Origin: Mesorhizobium sp. M2D.F.Ca.ET.226.01.1.1 | GTDB lineage: Bacteria > Pseudomonadota > Alphaproteobacteria > Rhizobiales > Rhizobiaceae | Direction of reading: 5' to 3' | Assembly: GCF_004022705.2 (NCBI RefSeq) | Contig: NZ_RZOY02000002.1 | Coordinates: 62,001-126,000 of the forward strand | DNA: 64,000 nucleotides | Shown here: piece by piece, positions 40,333 to 49,201 of the stretch | Layout: every line of letters starts with the position of its first letter | Position numbering within the stretch: position 1 is the stretch's first letter | The notes under the pieces: model-generated | What the model was told of the DNA's origin: nothing | The model's database searches: none | Seen by the model: only the letters and a program-made list of their open reading frames with translations | Position numbers and translations under genes: made by a program

Positions 40333-41628
40333 TCAGGGTCGCAGCAAAACCTCTACTGCCGCTGCAATCGCCAGCAACCGCCGATCTTTTCCGTGCCTGC
40401 CCACCAGCATCAAGCCGGCCGGCAGTTTGGTGCCCGGCATCGGCAGCGAGATCGCGCAGAGGTCGAATTGGTTGGCGACCTGCGTGTTGCGCAAGAGCAG
40501 CCCTTCGGTCCAGTCACGCAACGCTTCGTCGCCGGCCATGGCCGCGATCGACGGCGCGACCATCGGCACGGTCGGCAAGGCCAACACGTCGATCGCTTCC
40601 AGCCGTTCCGCCATCGCCGCCACAAGGTCGCCGCGACGGCGGATCGTGCGGATATAGGCCGAGGCGGGAACGCTGAGCGCGCGCGACAACGGCCCGGTGA
40701 CATGCGGATCGACCGGCACCGAGGCGCCGTTCGCCAGCCAGTCGGCATGCACTTCGGCGCCTTCCATGGACGCGATCGTGCCGCGTTTGGTCGCCGCGCG
40801 CATCTCGGCGATGAGATCGTCGATCGGCAAATCGGCGGCGCGGGCGCCAGCCTGCCCGATCCTGTCGATGCAGGCCTCGAAAGCTTCCGCGACCTCGCCT
40901 TGCGTCTCGCCGAACAGCACGCCACGCGGAATGCCGATGCGCAAGGTCGCGAGCGGGACTGGTTGAAGCGCCGCCGGCTCTTCCCCCGCCATGATCGCAT
41001 CGGCGATCGCGCAGTCGGCAACGCTGCGGGCAAGCGGACCGATCGAATCCAGCGTCATCGAGAGCGGAAAGGCGCCCCTCAAAGGCACGCGCCTCGCCGT
41101 CGGCTTGAAGCCGAAGACGCCGTTGAGCGAGGCGGGGATGCGCACCGAGCCGCCGGTGTCCGAACCGATGGAGATGTCGCTCGTGCTCTCGCCGACCCCA
41201 ACGCCCGCTCCCGACGATGAGCCGCCCGGAATCAGGCTGGCGTCGGCGGCATTGCCCGGCGTGCCGTAATGCGGATTGTCGCCGATTGCGGTGAAGGCGA
41301 ATTCGGTCATGTTGGTCTTGCCGAGGATGACCGCGCCCGCCTGGCGCAGCCTCTGCACGATCACCGCATCCCGCCTCGCCGGTGCGGCGCCTGCATGGAT
41401 CAGCGACCCGGCCGCCGTCGGCTCGCCGACGACATCGAACAGGTCCTTGATCGAGACGATACGCCCGTCGAGCGGTCCGAGGCTCACACCGGCCTTGCGG
41501 CGGGCATCCGACGCGTCGGCCGCCGCCCGCGCCGCCTCGGCATAGAGCTTCGTGTAGACCTTCTCGTCGGCCGCGCGATTGGCAAGACGTGACAGGATGT
41601 TTTCAAGACGGTCGCGGACGGATTGCAT
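40333..41628 (-). CDS. Amidase-signature family hydrolase
   Basis: 431 residues from ATG 41628; a GTG 14 codons upstream is possible. The Ser-cisSer-Lys triad is seen: Lys in IVSIKDLFD (about residue 61), the cis-Ser in IPGGSSSGAG and the nucleophile in SDTGGSVRIPAS. The family hydrolyses amides (GatA-like fold) and cannot be assigned to a substrate. Single gene, convergent with the small secreted protein gene and divergent from the GFA gene. Confidence 0.9.
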   Translation of the reverse strand: MQSVRDRLENILSRLANRAADEKVYTKLYAEAARAAADASDARRKAGVSLGPLDGRIVSIKDLFDVVGEPTAAGSLIHAGAAPARRDAVIVQRLRQAGAVILGKTNMTEFAFTAIGDNPHYGTPGNAADASLIPGGSSSGAGVGVGESTSDISIGSDTGGSVRIPASLNGVFGFKPTARRVPLRGAFPLSMTLDSIGPLARSVADCAIADAIMAGEEPAALQPVPLATLRIGIPRGVLFGETQGEVAEAFEACIDRIGQAGARAADLPIDDLIAEMRAATKRGTIASMEGAEVHADWLANGASVPVDPHVTGPLSRALSVPASAYIRTIRRRGDLVAAMAERLEAIDVLALPTVPMVAPSIAAMAGDEALRDWTEGLLLRNTQVANQFDLCAISLPMPGTKLPAGLMLVGRHGKDRRLLAIAAAVEVLLRP

Positions 41629-41738
41629 TTTCGATGTCGAGCCCTGCAAAGTTGCAACGTCTTTAGGCACGGCCTGATTTGGGCCGGCGAAGAGATAACC
41701 CGGCAGGCGTGCCTTTGCACCCTGCCAGCGACAGGAAG

Positions 41739-42092
41739 ATGCTGATGCTGTACAAAGGCAGCTGCCACTGCGGCAAGGTGGCGTTCGAGGTCCAGGGCGA
41801 GTTCGGCATGGCCGTACGCTGCAACTGCTCGATCTGCAGGCGCAAAGGCGCGCTGCTGTGGGCCGTGCCGCATGAGAAGCTCAATCTGGTCGCCTGGGGC
41901 GACGATCTCGGCCGCTACACCTTCGGCAAGGCGCAAATCGCGCATCGCTTCTGCCGCACCTGCGGCATCCATCCGTTTGCCGAAGATGTCGGCCAGGGCA
42001 GCGAACGTTCCGCCTATGTCAACATCAACTGCCTCGACGGTGTCGACCTCGCTGCCATCGAGGTCTTCGAGTTCGACGGCCGCTCGGCCTGA
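41739..42092 (+). CDS. GFA-fold zinc protein (glutathione-dependent formaldehyde-activating-like)
   Basis: 117 residues from ATG 41739 with AGGAAG five bases before. The CxC and CxxC zinc clusters are clear: GSCHCGKVAFE, RCNCSICRRKG and the late FCRTCGIHPF. The Gfa/CENP-V fold binds two zincs; enzymatic formaldehyde-glutathione condensation is disputed even for the type member, so only the fold is claimed. Directly followed by a REP-like repeat. Confidence 0.9.
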   Translation: MLMLYKGSCHCGKVAFEVQGEFGMAVRCNCSICRRKGALLWAVPHEKLNLVAWGDDLGRYTFGKAQIAHRFCRTCGIHPFAEDVGQGSERSAYVNINCLDGVDLAAIEVFEFDGRSA

Positions 42093-42105
42093 CGCTTTGT
42101 CTTTA

Positions 42106-42151
42106 CGCAATTTCGGACGCAAACCGCTACGCACTCTTCCTGGAATTGCTC
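42106..42151. repeat. REP-like repeat, family 'AATTCCG...TTTTCC', copy 3
   Basis: CGCAATTTCGGACGCAAACC, then GCTACGCACTCTTCCTGGAATTGCTC, inverted relative to copies 1 and 2. Begins 14 bases behind the GFA stop. The remaining gap to 42327 shows no convincing gene. Confidence 0.6.
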
Positions 42152-42327
42152 TATCGGTAGCCGGTCGAATCGGCAGGCCATTGCAAGACATCGGCGCGGC
42201 GTTCCTGAGAGCCGCCGGGCCAATGTTTGAGAGGGCGACGGGCTACTCGGCGGCCTGCTTCGGTCCCATCAGGAAAGCCACCAGCTCCGTAGGCCGACGC
42301 AAACAGCCGGAAAGGCCGGACGCTGCA

Positions 42328-43431
42328 CTATCCGGCGTGCCGCAGGCTGACCCCGCTACCCTTGTCGAACATAACCACCTTGTCGGGGTTCCAGGCGAAG
42401 CGCACCGGCTGCTCGATGGCGACGGCGGTTCGCGCCGGCACGGTGGCCCGCAGCATCGTGTCGCCGACCCTGAGCGTGACGATCTTCTCGACGCCGTGGT
42501 TCTCGACATCGTGGACCTGCGCCTCGACCGGCGCGCCGCTTTCCAGATAGACGTCCTCCGGACGGATGCCGAAGACGAGCGGGCGACCGTCGGTCGCACC
42601 GCTCGTCCTGGTCCCCCCGAAAGTCGCGGTCCCAATTGTGAGCGGCAGTTCGAAATTCATCGGCGCCATCACCGCGCGGTTTTCGACCAGTCTGCCGTCG
42701 ATGAGGTTCATCGGCGGCGAGCCGACGAAGCTCGCGACATAGGTGTCGCGCGGATTGTTGTAGATTTCCTGCGGCGTGCCGGTCTGGACGATGCGGCCAT
42801 GGTTGAGCACGCCGACCTTGTCGCCCATCGACATCGCCTCGATCTGGTCATGGGTGACGAACAGGAACGTGGTGCCGAGCTGCATCTGCAGGTTCTTCAG
42901 CTCCGTGCGCAGCGCCTCGCGCAGCTTGGCGTCGAGCGCCGATAGCGGCTCGTCCATCAGGAACACGCGCGGCTTGCGCACGATGGCGCGGCCGATCGAA
43001 ACGCGCTGCATCTCGCCGCCGGAAAGCCGGTCGGTCTTGCGGTCGAGCAGATGTTCGATCCTGAGCGTGCGGGCAGCGCGCGCGACACGATCCTTGATCT
43101 CGGCGTCCGGCAGCCGGCGGATCTTCGGCTTCAGCGGGAATTCGAGGTTCTCGCGCACCGTATAGCGCGGATAGAGCGAATATTGCTGCAGCACCAGCGC
43201 GACGTCGCGCTCCGCCGCGCCCCAGCCGGCGACATCGACGCCGTCGATGAAGACCTGCCCCTCGGTCGGCTTTTCGAGCCCTGCGATCAATCGCAAAGCC
43301 GTCGTCTTGCCGGCGCCGGTTTCGCCGAGCAGCACGAAGAACTCGCCGTCGGCAATGTCGAGATTGAGGCCGGTCAGCGCGGTGTGGCTGCCGAACTTCT
43401 TGGTGATATTCTTGAGTTCGATATGGGCCAT
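42328..43431 (-). CDS. Sugar-type ABC transporter ATP-binding protein, subunit B
   Basis: 367 residues, MalK-like fold. Walker A is GETGAGKTT (unlike GPSGCGKST), the signature LSGGEMQRVSIGRAI, Walker B VFLMDEPLSALD, switch FVTHDQ, and a C-terminal OB-type domain with FGIRPEDVYLE. It pairs with the paralogue at 43431; the two are clearly different proteins and probably form a heterodimer. The stop/start overlap is TAATG. Last gene of the operon. Confidence 0.93.
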   Translation of the reverse strand: MAHIELKNITKKFGSHTALTGLNLDIADGEFFVLLGETGAGKTTALRLIAGLEKPTEGQVFIDGVDVAGWGAAERDVALVLQQYSLYPRYTVRENLEFPLKPKIRRLPDAEIKDRVARAARTLRIEHLLDRKTDRLSGGEMQRVSIGRAIVRKPRVFLMDEPLSALDAKLREALRTELKNLQMQLGTTFLFVTHDQIEAMSMGDKVGVLNHGRIVQTGTPQEIYNNPRDTYVASFVGSPPMNLIDGRLVENRAVMAPMNFELPLTIGTATFGGTRTSGATDGRPLVFGIRPEDVYLESGAPVEAQVHDVENHGVEKIVTLRVGDTMLRATVPARTAVAIEQPVRFAWNPDKVVMFDKGSGVSLRHAG

Positions 43432-44534
43432 TACAGCCTTACTCCGAGTGACTTGCCGCTTGCCGTGTCGAAGAAATGCGCCTGCTCGGGATCGATGCGG
43501 ACATGGACCTTCTCGCCGGGACCAGAAACATAGCCGGCCTTGGTGCGCGCGCGCAGCATCGTGGAGCCGACCTTGAGGTCGACGATGTCGAAGGATCCGA
43601 GCGGCTCGATGATGTTCGCCTCGACCGGAATGTAGCCGGGCGCAGCATCGTGCCGGACGAGCACGCCCTCCGGGCGAATGCCGAGCGTCAAGCCACCGTT
43701 GGAATGCCCGTTGAGCTTGGGCAAAAGCTGGCCCGGGAACTCGAAGCCCGCCGGCGCGTCGCCGACCCTGACCGAGGCGGCGCCGGCCTGATCCGCGACG
43801 CTGGCCTCGGCGATGTTCATCACCGGGCTGCCGACGAATTGCGCCACGAACAAATTAGCCGGATGCGAATAGACCTCGTCCGGCGTGCCGACCTGCTGGA
43901 TGAACCCTTCATGCATGATGACGATGCGGTCGGCGAGGCTCATCGCCTCGATCTGGTCGTGGGTGACATAGATCGTCGTCGACCCCTGCTTGACGTGCAG
44001 GCGCTTGATCTCGGCGCGCATTTCCTCGCGCAGCTTGGCGTCCAGCGCGCCGATCGGCTCGTCCATCAGCATAGCCTTCGGCCGCCGCACCAGCGCGCGG
44101 CCGATCGCCACCCGCTGCATATCGCCGCCCGAAAGCGCCGACGGCCTCTTGTCGAGCAGGTCTGTGATGCGCAGGACCCTTGCGACCTCGCGCACGGACT
44201 TGTCGACCTCGCCGCTGCTCATGCGCGTGGCGCGCAGCGGAAAGGCAACGTTCTCGAACACCGTCATATGCGGGTAGAGCGAGAAGGATTGGAACACCAT
44301 GGCGATGTCGCGATCGGCGGCCTTAAGGTGCTGCACCGCCTTGCCATCGATCAGGACGTCGCCCTTGTCGATCGTCTCCAGCCCGGCTATCGCGCGCAGC
44401 GTCGTGGTCTTGCCGCAGCCAGACTGTCCGAGCAGCACGATGAACTCGTTGTCGGCGATGGCGAGGTTCAAATTGTGAATGACCTGGACGGCGCCGAAGA
44501 ATTTCTCGATGCCGCGAAGTTCGATCTGCGTCAC
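43431..44534 (-). CDS. Sugar-type ABC transporter ATP-binding protein, subunit A
   Basis: 367 residues. Walker A GQSGCGKTTTLRAIAG (about 36), Q-loop QSFSLYPHMTV, signature LSGGDMQRVAIGRAL, Walker B AMLMDEPIGALD, switch YVTHDQ, C-terminal GIRPEGVLV. Start is GTG 44534, overlapping the small membrane protein by 4 bp. The two-ATPase layout resembles rhizobial GlpST-type glycerol importers, but the substrate here is not known. Confidence 0.93.
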   Translation of the reverse strand: MTQIELRGIEKFFGAVQVIHNLNLAIADNEFIVLLGQSGCGKTTTLRAIAGLETIDKGDVLIDGKAVQHLKAADRDIAMVFQSFSLYPHMTVFENVAFPLRATRMSSGEVDKSVREVARVLRITDLLDKRPSALSGGDMQRVAIGRALVRRPKAMLMDEPIGALDAKLREEMRAEIKRLHVKQGSTTIYVTHDQIEAMSLADRIVIMHEGFIQQVGTPDEVYSHPANLFVAQFVGSPVMNIAEASVADQAGAASVRVGDAPAGFEFPGQLLPKLNGHSNGGLTLGIRPEGVLVRHDAAPGYIPVEANIIEPLGSFDIVDLKVGSTMLRARTKAGYVSGPGEKVHVRIDPEQAHFFDTASGKSLGVRL

Positions 44535-44752
44535 TGCCGGGCTCCCTCATGCGCCGCGGCGCCGGTTTCTTCTGCGCGCTCCGGCGCGATCTTCGACGTG
44601 ATGTTGAAGCCGATCAGCCCGGCCAGGATGATCGTCACGCCGTAGGAATGCAGGTTGAGGCTCCATGGCTGACAAAGCGCGACGATGCCCAGCACCATGA
44701 GGATTTGCGAGGCCGGCAACAGGTACTTCTCGTTGATGGCGCGAAAATTCAT
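44531..44752 (-). CDS. Small two-helix membrane protein of the ABC operon
   Basis: 73 residues. Two hydrophobic segments, ASQILMVLGIVALCQPW (about 14-30) and SYGVTIILAGLIGFNI (about 36-51), and a charged Ala/Glu-rich tail. Start overlaps the permease stop (ATGA) and its stop overlaps the GTG of the ATPase, so it is translated as part of the operon. Small membrane proteins are known in some rhizobial two-ATPase importers; its role is unknown, perhaps permease assembly or stability. Confidence 0.75.
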   Translation of the reverse strand: MNFRAINEKYLLPASQILMVLGIVALCQPWSLNLHSYGVTIILAGLIGFNITSKIAPERAEETGAAAHEGARQ

Positions 44753-45705
44753 TTGCGGATCGCTCCGAACGTCACGCCGCGAAGCAGATGATTGCGCAGC
44801 AGGAAAGTGAAGATCGCCACCGGCAGCAGGAACAGGAAAGTGCCCGCCGCGATCGTGGTCCAGTCCGGCAGGCCGGAGCCGATCTGCGACGGGATGAAGG
44901 GCGGCGCCGTCTGCGCGCGCCGGTTGGTCATGATCAGCGCGAAGGCGTATTCGTTCCAGGCGGTGATGAAGCAGAACACGGCGGTGGCGGCGATGCCGGT
45001 CGCCGCTTCCGGCAGCACGATCTTGAAGAAGGCCTGCATGCGCGTATAGCCGTCGACGAGCGCCGCCTCCTCATATTCCTTCGGGATCTCGTCCATGAAG
45101 CCTTTCATCAGCCAGACCGAGAAGGACAGGTTGAAGGCGACGTAGAGGATGATCAGCCCGATATGCGAGTCGTTGAGGCCGACCATCCGGTACATCAGGA
45201 ACATCGGGATGGCGACCACCACCGGCGGCAGCATGCGCGTCGACAGGATGAAGAACAAAAGATCCGCCTCGCCGGCAATCTTGAAGCGCGAGAAGCCATA
45301 GGCGGTGAAGGTTCCCATGCCGACCGCAAGCACCGTGCTGATCACGGCCACGATCAGGCTGTTCATGAACCGGTCGGGATATTGCGAAAGCTGCACGTCC
45401 TTGCCGACTTTCAGCACCCGCTCGCCGCCGTCATAGATGCGCTTTTCCCACCAGGGCGCGGCCTCATAGGCTTGCGGATCGACGGTCTTCTGCATCTGCA
45501 CGCGCTTGGTGAAGAGCCGCACGAACGGCGTCACCTCCGGTTCGAACAGCACGGTGGGCGGCACGCTGACGGCGAGCTCCTTCGGCTTGAAGGCGGTGGA
45601 GGCGATCCAGTAGATCGGCGCCAGGAAGATCAGCGTCGCGATCAGCACCGCGGCAATGGCGATGCGGTTGAAGGCGACCTCGGAAGAAGTGCGGACGGCG
45701 GCCAT
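44749..45705 (-). CDS. Sugar-type ABC transporter permease 2
   Basis: 318 residues, MalG-like. First membrane segment at about 12-35, followed by a periplasmic loop of about 85 residues (KRVQMQKTVDPQAYEAAPWWEKRIYDGGERVLK) that is longer than usual, then five helices with the coupling loop KEYEEAALVDGYTRMQAFFKIVLPEAATG. AAGGAGCG precedes the ATG, which is 1 bp from the stop of permease 1. Confidence 0.92.
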   Translation of the reverse strand: MAAVRTSSEVAFNRIAIAAVLIATLIFLAPIYWIASTAFKPKELAVSVPPTVLFEPEVTPFVRLFTKRVQMQKTVDPQAYEAAPWWEKRIYDGGERVLKVGKDVQLSQYPDRFMNSLIVAVISTVLAVGMGTFTAYGFSRFKIAGEADLLFFILSTRMLPPVVVAIPMFLMYRMVGLNDSHIGLIILYVAFNLSFSVWLMKGFMDEIPKEYEEAALVDGYTRMQAFFKIVLPEAATGIAATAVFCFITAWNEYAFALIMTNRRAQTAPPFIPSQIGSGLPDWTTIAAGTFLFLLPVAIFTFLLRNHLLRGVTFGAIRK

Positions 45706-45706
45706 G

Positions 45707-46612
45707 TCAGCGCTCCTTCACCTTGTTGAGATACTTCACGTAGAGGTTGGTGATGGCCAGCACCATGATCAGCACGATGTAGGCAAGCGCGCAGGACTTG
45801 CCCGTGTCCCACTGCTGGAAGGCCTGCTTGTAGAGCCGGATCGCGATCAACTCGGCGGTCGGCTGCGTCGTCATCGTGTAGGCGATGTCGAAGGTCTTGA
45901 AGGCTTCCATGGTACGGAAGATCAGCGCGATCAGAAGGATCGGCGAGACCAGCGGCAAGGTGATGCGGGTGAAGGTGTACCACCATCCGGCGCGGTCGAT
46001 CGCGGCGGCCTCGTAGAGATGCTGCGGCACCGCCGACAGGCCGGCGAGCGACAACAGCATAACGAAGGGCGACCACATCCAGATGTCGGTGATCGCGACC
46101 GCGTAGAGCGCGCTGTCGGGATTGGAGAGCCAGGCGAAGTCGCCAAGGCCGAGGACGTAGTTGATCGGGCCCCATGACGGGCTGTAGAGCAGCTGCCAGA
46201 ACAGGCCAACGACTGCCGCCGACATCATCATCGGCAGGAGCAGAAGCGTGGTGATCAGGCCCTTCATCGGAAAGCTGCGGTTGAGCAGCAGCGCAAGGCC
46301 GAAGCCGACGATCATCTGCCCGGCCACGGAAACGATGACGTATTTCGCCGTGATGACGAAGTTCGACCAGATGTGGTCGTCGCTCAGCAGCTCGCGATAA
46401 TTCTGCAAGCCGACGAACTGCCAGGGCTCCGCGCGGTTGGCGGCGAAATTGGTGAAGGAATAGCCGAGCGAATAGATCAGCGGAAAAATGTTGAAGACGA
46501 TCAGAAAGACCAGCGTCGGGATGATAAACAGGTTGCGGATGGTCAGATCCGACCAGCCGCGCGCGGCGGCCCTGGAGGCCGGATCAAGATTGGTGAGGGC
46601 TACCGAAGCCAA
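45707..46612 (-). CDS. Sugar-type ABC transporter permease 1
   Basis: 301 residues, MalF-like, six membrane segments starting at about residue 29; coupling loop QHLYEAAAIDRAGWWYTFTRITLPLVSP. Start is TTG 46612 with AGGGAGA seven bases upstream; no ATG fits without losing the conserved N-terminal helix. It follows the binding-protein gene after a 66-bp gap with a strong hairpin. Confidence 0.9.
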   Translation of the reverse strand: MASVALTNLDPASRAAARGWSDLTIRNLFIIPTLVFLIVFNIFPLIYSLGYSFTNFAANRAEPWQFVGLQNYRELLSDDHIWSNFVITAKYVIVSVAGQMIVGFGLALLLNRSFPMKGLITTLLLLPMMMSAAVVGLFWQLLYSPSWGPINYVLGLGDFAWLSNPDSALYAVAITDIWMWSPFVMLLSLAGLSAVPQHLYEAAAIDRAGWWYTFTRITLPLVSPILLIALIFRTMEAFKTFDIAYTMTTQPTAELIAIRLYKQAFQQWDTGKSCALAYIVLIMVLAITNLYVKYLNKVKER

Positions 46613-46633
46613 CGAATGTCTCCCTGAAAACAG

Positions 46634-46666
46634 GAATGCCGGAGGGGAAACCCTCCTCCGGCATTC
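46634..46666 (-). terminator. Hairpin behind the binding-protein gene
   Basis: GAATGCCGGAGG and CCTCCGGCATTC are exact 12-base arms with a 9-base loop. No T-run. On the minus strand it lies between the binding-protein stop (46679) and the permease start. Confidence 0.55.
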
Positions 46667-46678
46667 TGACCGTGATGC

Positions 46679-47995
46679 TTACTTGTAGCGATTGTACTTG
46701 GTGAAGGTCGCCTTCCAGTCGGCGGCGGTCTTGTCGAGCGCCTCCTGGGCCGTGCCCTTGCCGCCGACCACGAACGGATAGATGTTCTGGTTCAGCTGAT
46801 CGAGCACTTCGGCGTATTCAGGCGTTGCCCAGAAGTCCTTGACCATGAACATCGTGTCGTAGAACGCCTTGTTGTAGGGCGTCGCTTTCTGGAAGGCGTC
46901 CGACTTCAGCACGGCCTGGCTGCAGGTGTAGCCGCCGAGTTCGGCCCATTTCTTCTGGGTCTCGTCCTTGATGAACCACTCCAGGAACTTCATCGCCTCG
47001 TCCTTATTCTTCGAATACGAGACGACCGAGATTCCCTGGCCGCCGAGAGCGGCAAAGCGCTTGCCGTCCGGACCGGCCGGATTGGCGAAGAAGCCAGTCA
47101 CGTCGGCGTAAGGGTTGGTGGCCTTGTTCACCAGCGGCGGGAAGAAGGCGAAGAAGTTCATGCTCATCGCGGCGAGGCCGCCGGTGATCGCCTGGTTGTC
47201 TTCCACGAAGAAGGTCTTGCCCCAGCCGGGAGGCGTGAACTTGTAGAGTTCCTTGTACATGTCGAGGCCGGCGGCGGCCTGCTTCGAATTGGTAATGCCG
47301 TCGACCTTGTAGGTGGCGTAGTCGCCGAGATCGCCGCCATAGCTGAAGATGGCGCTTTCGACGCCCATCGCCATCGCGTCATAGGAATTGTCGGTGTAGA
47401 TGGCGACACCGTAACGCTTCTGGTCCGGACGGTGGAAGAACTCGGCTATGTCGCGCAGCTGCGCATAGGTCGTCGGCACGGCCAGATCGTAGCCGTACTT
47501 CGCCTTGAACGCTTCCTTCTCCTTCGGGTCCTCGAACCAGTCCTTGCGGTAGGACCAGCCGATCGCGTCGCCTTCCAGCGGGATCGCCCAGTACTTGCCG
47601 GAACCGCCGGGATATTCGGCATAATATTTGATGGTCGCGGGCGCCATCACGTCGCCCAGCTTGTGCTGATTGAAGAAGTCGGTCAGGTCGACATAGTGGC
47701 CTTGCGTCGAACCGGCGCCCAGCCATTGCGAGTCGCCGACCACCATGTCGTAGGCGTCGCCGTGCGCGTTGAATTCGGTAAACGCCTTGGTCTGGAAATC
47801 GGGCCATGGCGTCGTCTGCACTGTGACCTTCACGCCCGTCTCGGCCGTGTAGTCATTGACGAGTTCCTGCAGATAGTTCGCCGGATCCCATTCCGCCCAG
47901 AAGATGGTGAGTTCCTTGTCCTGCGCGCGGACAGATGTCCCGCAGGCAAGCGCCAGCCCGATACCAGCAATCACGCTGGTCACTATCTTGCGCAT
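46679..47995 (-). CDS. Sugar-type ABC transporter solute-binding protein
   Basis: 438 residues from ATG 47995 with GGGAGGAAAA before it. Signal peptide 1-24 (VIAGIGLALACGTSVRAQ). Mature part begins KELTIFWAEWDPANYLQELVNDYTAETGVKVTVQTTPWPDF, a type II CUT1 fold, with YDMVVGDSQWLG, YWAIPLEGDAIGWSYRKDWFEDP and GGQGISVVSYSKNKDEAMKFLEWF. Substrate unknown. Leads the operon; two TGGT-N3-ACCA palindromes lie upstream (48159 and 48335). Confidence 0.92.
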   Translation of the reverse strand: MRKIVTSVIAGIGLALACGTSVRAQDKELTIFWAEWDPANYLQELVNDYTAETGVKVTVQTTPWPDFQTKAFTEFNAHGDAYDMVVGDSQWLGAGSTQGHYVDLTDFFNQHKLGDVMAPATIKYYAEYPGGSGKYWAIPLEGDAIGWSYRKDWFEDPKEKEAFKAKYGYDLAVPTTYAQLRDIAEFFHRPDQKRYGVAIYTDNSYDAMAMGVESAIFSYGGDLGDYATYKVDGITNSKQAAAGLDMYKELYKFTPPGWGKTFFVEDNQAITGGLAAMSMNFFAFFPPLVNKATNPYADVTGFFANPAGPDGKRFAALGGQGISVVSYSKNKDEAMKFLEWFIKDETQKKWAELGGYTCSQAVLKSDAFQKATPYNKAFYDTMFMVKDFWATPEYAEVLDQLNQNIYPFVVGGKGTAQEALDKTAADWKATFTKYNRYK

Positions 47996-48158
47996 AGTTT
48001 TCCTCCCTTGTGCGCATTCCACCGTGTGATGCGAGCCGGCAAGGAAGCCGGCCCTGGTAGTTCCTCCTGTGATGGCGCCTCTCCGGTTCCAGGCCTCCTC
48101 GCCCCTGCCGGAAATAGATCGCAGCCTTCACTTTCGATCCGCTCTATCGGTCCCGATC

Positions 48159-48169
48159 TGGTATTACCA
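48159..48169. promoter_or_regulatory. TGGT-N3-ACCA operator, site 3
   Basis: TGGTATTACCA, identical core to 35621-35631, about 165 bp before the binding-protein ATG. Confidence 0.65.
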
Positions 48170-48330
48170 ATTCGAGCATGGCGTCAAGCGCTTTCTTGAG
48201 GCGCCGGCAACAGTCAGACAAGCCAAACGTTACGATATCTGCCTGTTTTTCTTCGTTTTCCCTACTCTATGATACACGCGACCCTTGTTATGGGCGGCTC
48301 ACCACATTTAACATCCAAAATTGTCTCCGC

Positions 48331-48349
48331 AATCTGGTCGAACCAGATT
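48331..48349. promoter_or_regulatory. TGGT-N3-ACCA operator, site 4 (extended perfect palindrome)
   Basis: AATCTGGT-CGA-ACCAGATT, 8-base perfect arms. The core equals that at 35801-35811. Confidence 0.7.
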
Positions 48350-48391
48350 TAAGCGGTTGCCGTATTTGGCGATGCCGGCGTTCCCACCGAT

Positions 48392-49045
48392 TCAGCCCCC
48401 CGATTCCGCCATCGCGGCTTGAACCAGCGCCCCCGCCGCCCATTGCGCCACCGACATCATCTCGGCGCTGTCCAACCCCCAAATATCCTTCAGCACCGTG
48501 ACCACCTCGACGCCGAACACCAGCGACAGCGCCTGCGCCAGGCGCCTGAACTGGCGCGGCTTCAAGCGGCCCTTGAGCGGCGCGATCGCATCCTTCAGCA
48601 GGTCGACGCGATGGCCGCGCGTGAAGGCGGGCTCCGATCCGAGCGTGCCCGCCTGCCGACGCGCCCATTGATCCAGCGACAGCTTCAGCGCCGCCTTGAA
48701 CGTCGCCTCGAAGGCCTCGATGCGCGGCATCGCGGTGGCAAACAGATCCGCCACGCGCCGTTCGGCATCGTTGGACGTGGACTTCCAGGTGAGGATCGGG
48801 CCGAGCCCTTCATCGACCACGGCCTGCACCAGCGCCGCTTGGCTCGGGAAATAGCGGTAGGCGGTCGCGCGCGACACCCCCGCCGCCTCCGCAACCTCGC
48901 TGACCGAGGGCGTCATGCCGGACTGCATCAGCCTTGTCGCGGTTTCCAACATCAGTCGTCTGGTGCGGGCGCGCGGCCCCTTCTCGGCGGCCGGCGCCTG
49001 GGCGGCCTCATCGCTGGCGGCGGATTGTTGACGTGAGACATCCAT
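48392..49045 (-). CDS. TetR/AcrR-family regulator
   Basis: 217 residues from ATG 49045; the open frame extends far upstream only as a shadow of the next gene. HTH at about residues 25-70 ([52 protein letters not shown]). The C-terminal ligand domain contains [35 protein letters not shown]. Divergent from the UPF0261 gene, which it most likely controls; a palindromic GATACGC/GGGTCTC sequence lies just upstream. Confidence 0.88.
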   Translation of the reverse strand: MDVSRQQSAASDEAAQAPAAEKGPRARTRRLMLETATRLMQSGMTPSVSEVAEAAGVSRATAYRYFPSQAALVQAVVDEGLGPILTWKSTSNDAERRVADLFATAMPRIEAFEATFKAALKLSLDQWARRQAGTLGSEPAFTRGHRVDLLKDAIAPLKGRLKPRQFRRLAQALSLVFGVEVVTVLKDIWGLDSAEMMSVAQWAAGALVQAAMAESGG

Positions 49046-49053
49046 ATCAATAC

Positions 49054-49067
49054 GATACGCGGGTCTC
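49054..49067. promoter_or_regulatory. Possible TetR operator
   Basis: GATACGCGGGTCTC, an imperfect inverted repeat (5 of 7 pairs), 9 bases upstream of the TetR ATG in a 156-bp divergent region. Weak, single copy. Confidence 0.3.
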
Positions 49068-49201
49068 AAAAATTTGCAATGGCGCAACGCCGGGCGATTG
49101 GGGTCCCACCAGCGAAGAGGCTTTTGCCGAGGAGTTTTACGGTGGGGCAAAAAAGGCAGGCGGCGGTAAAGCCGACCATGCCCGACGACGGGGAAACGCG
49201 C

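Larger units (their letters stand above)
47996..48391. promoter_or_regulatory. Control region upstream of the two-ATPase transporter operon
   Basis: 396 bases without a gene. Contains TGGTATTACCA (48159-48169), the longer perfect palindrome at 48331-48349, and an AT-rich stretch (48235-48270) typical of a promoter. Sequence around the first site (CTGGTATTACCAA and later GGCGTCAAGCGC) resembles that at 35619-35650. Confidence 0.7.

Noticed and set aside
42243..42635. Minus-strand frame ending RRPTELVAFLMGPKQAAE behind the ATPase gene
   Set aside because: The end looks protein-like, but the frame begins inside the ATPase gene in another frame and has no start of its own; I could not connect it to a family.
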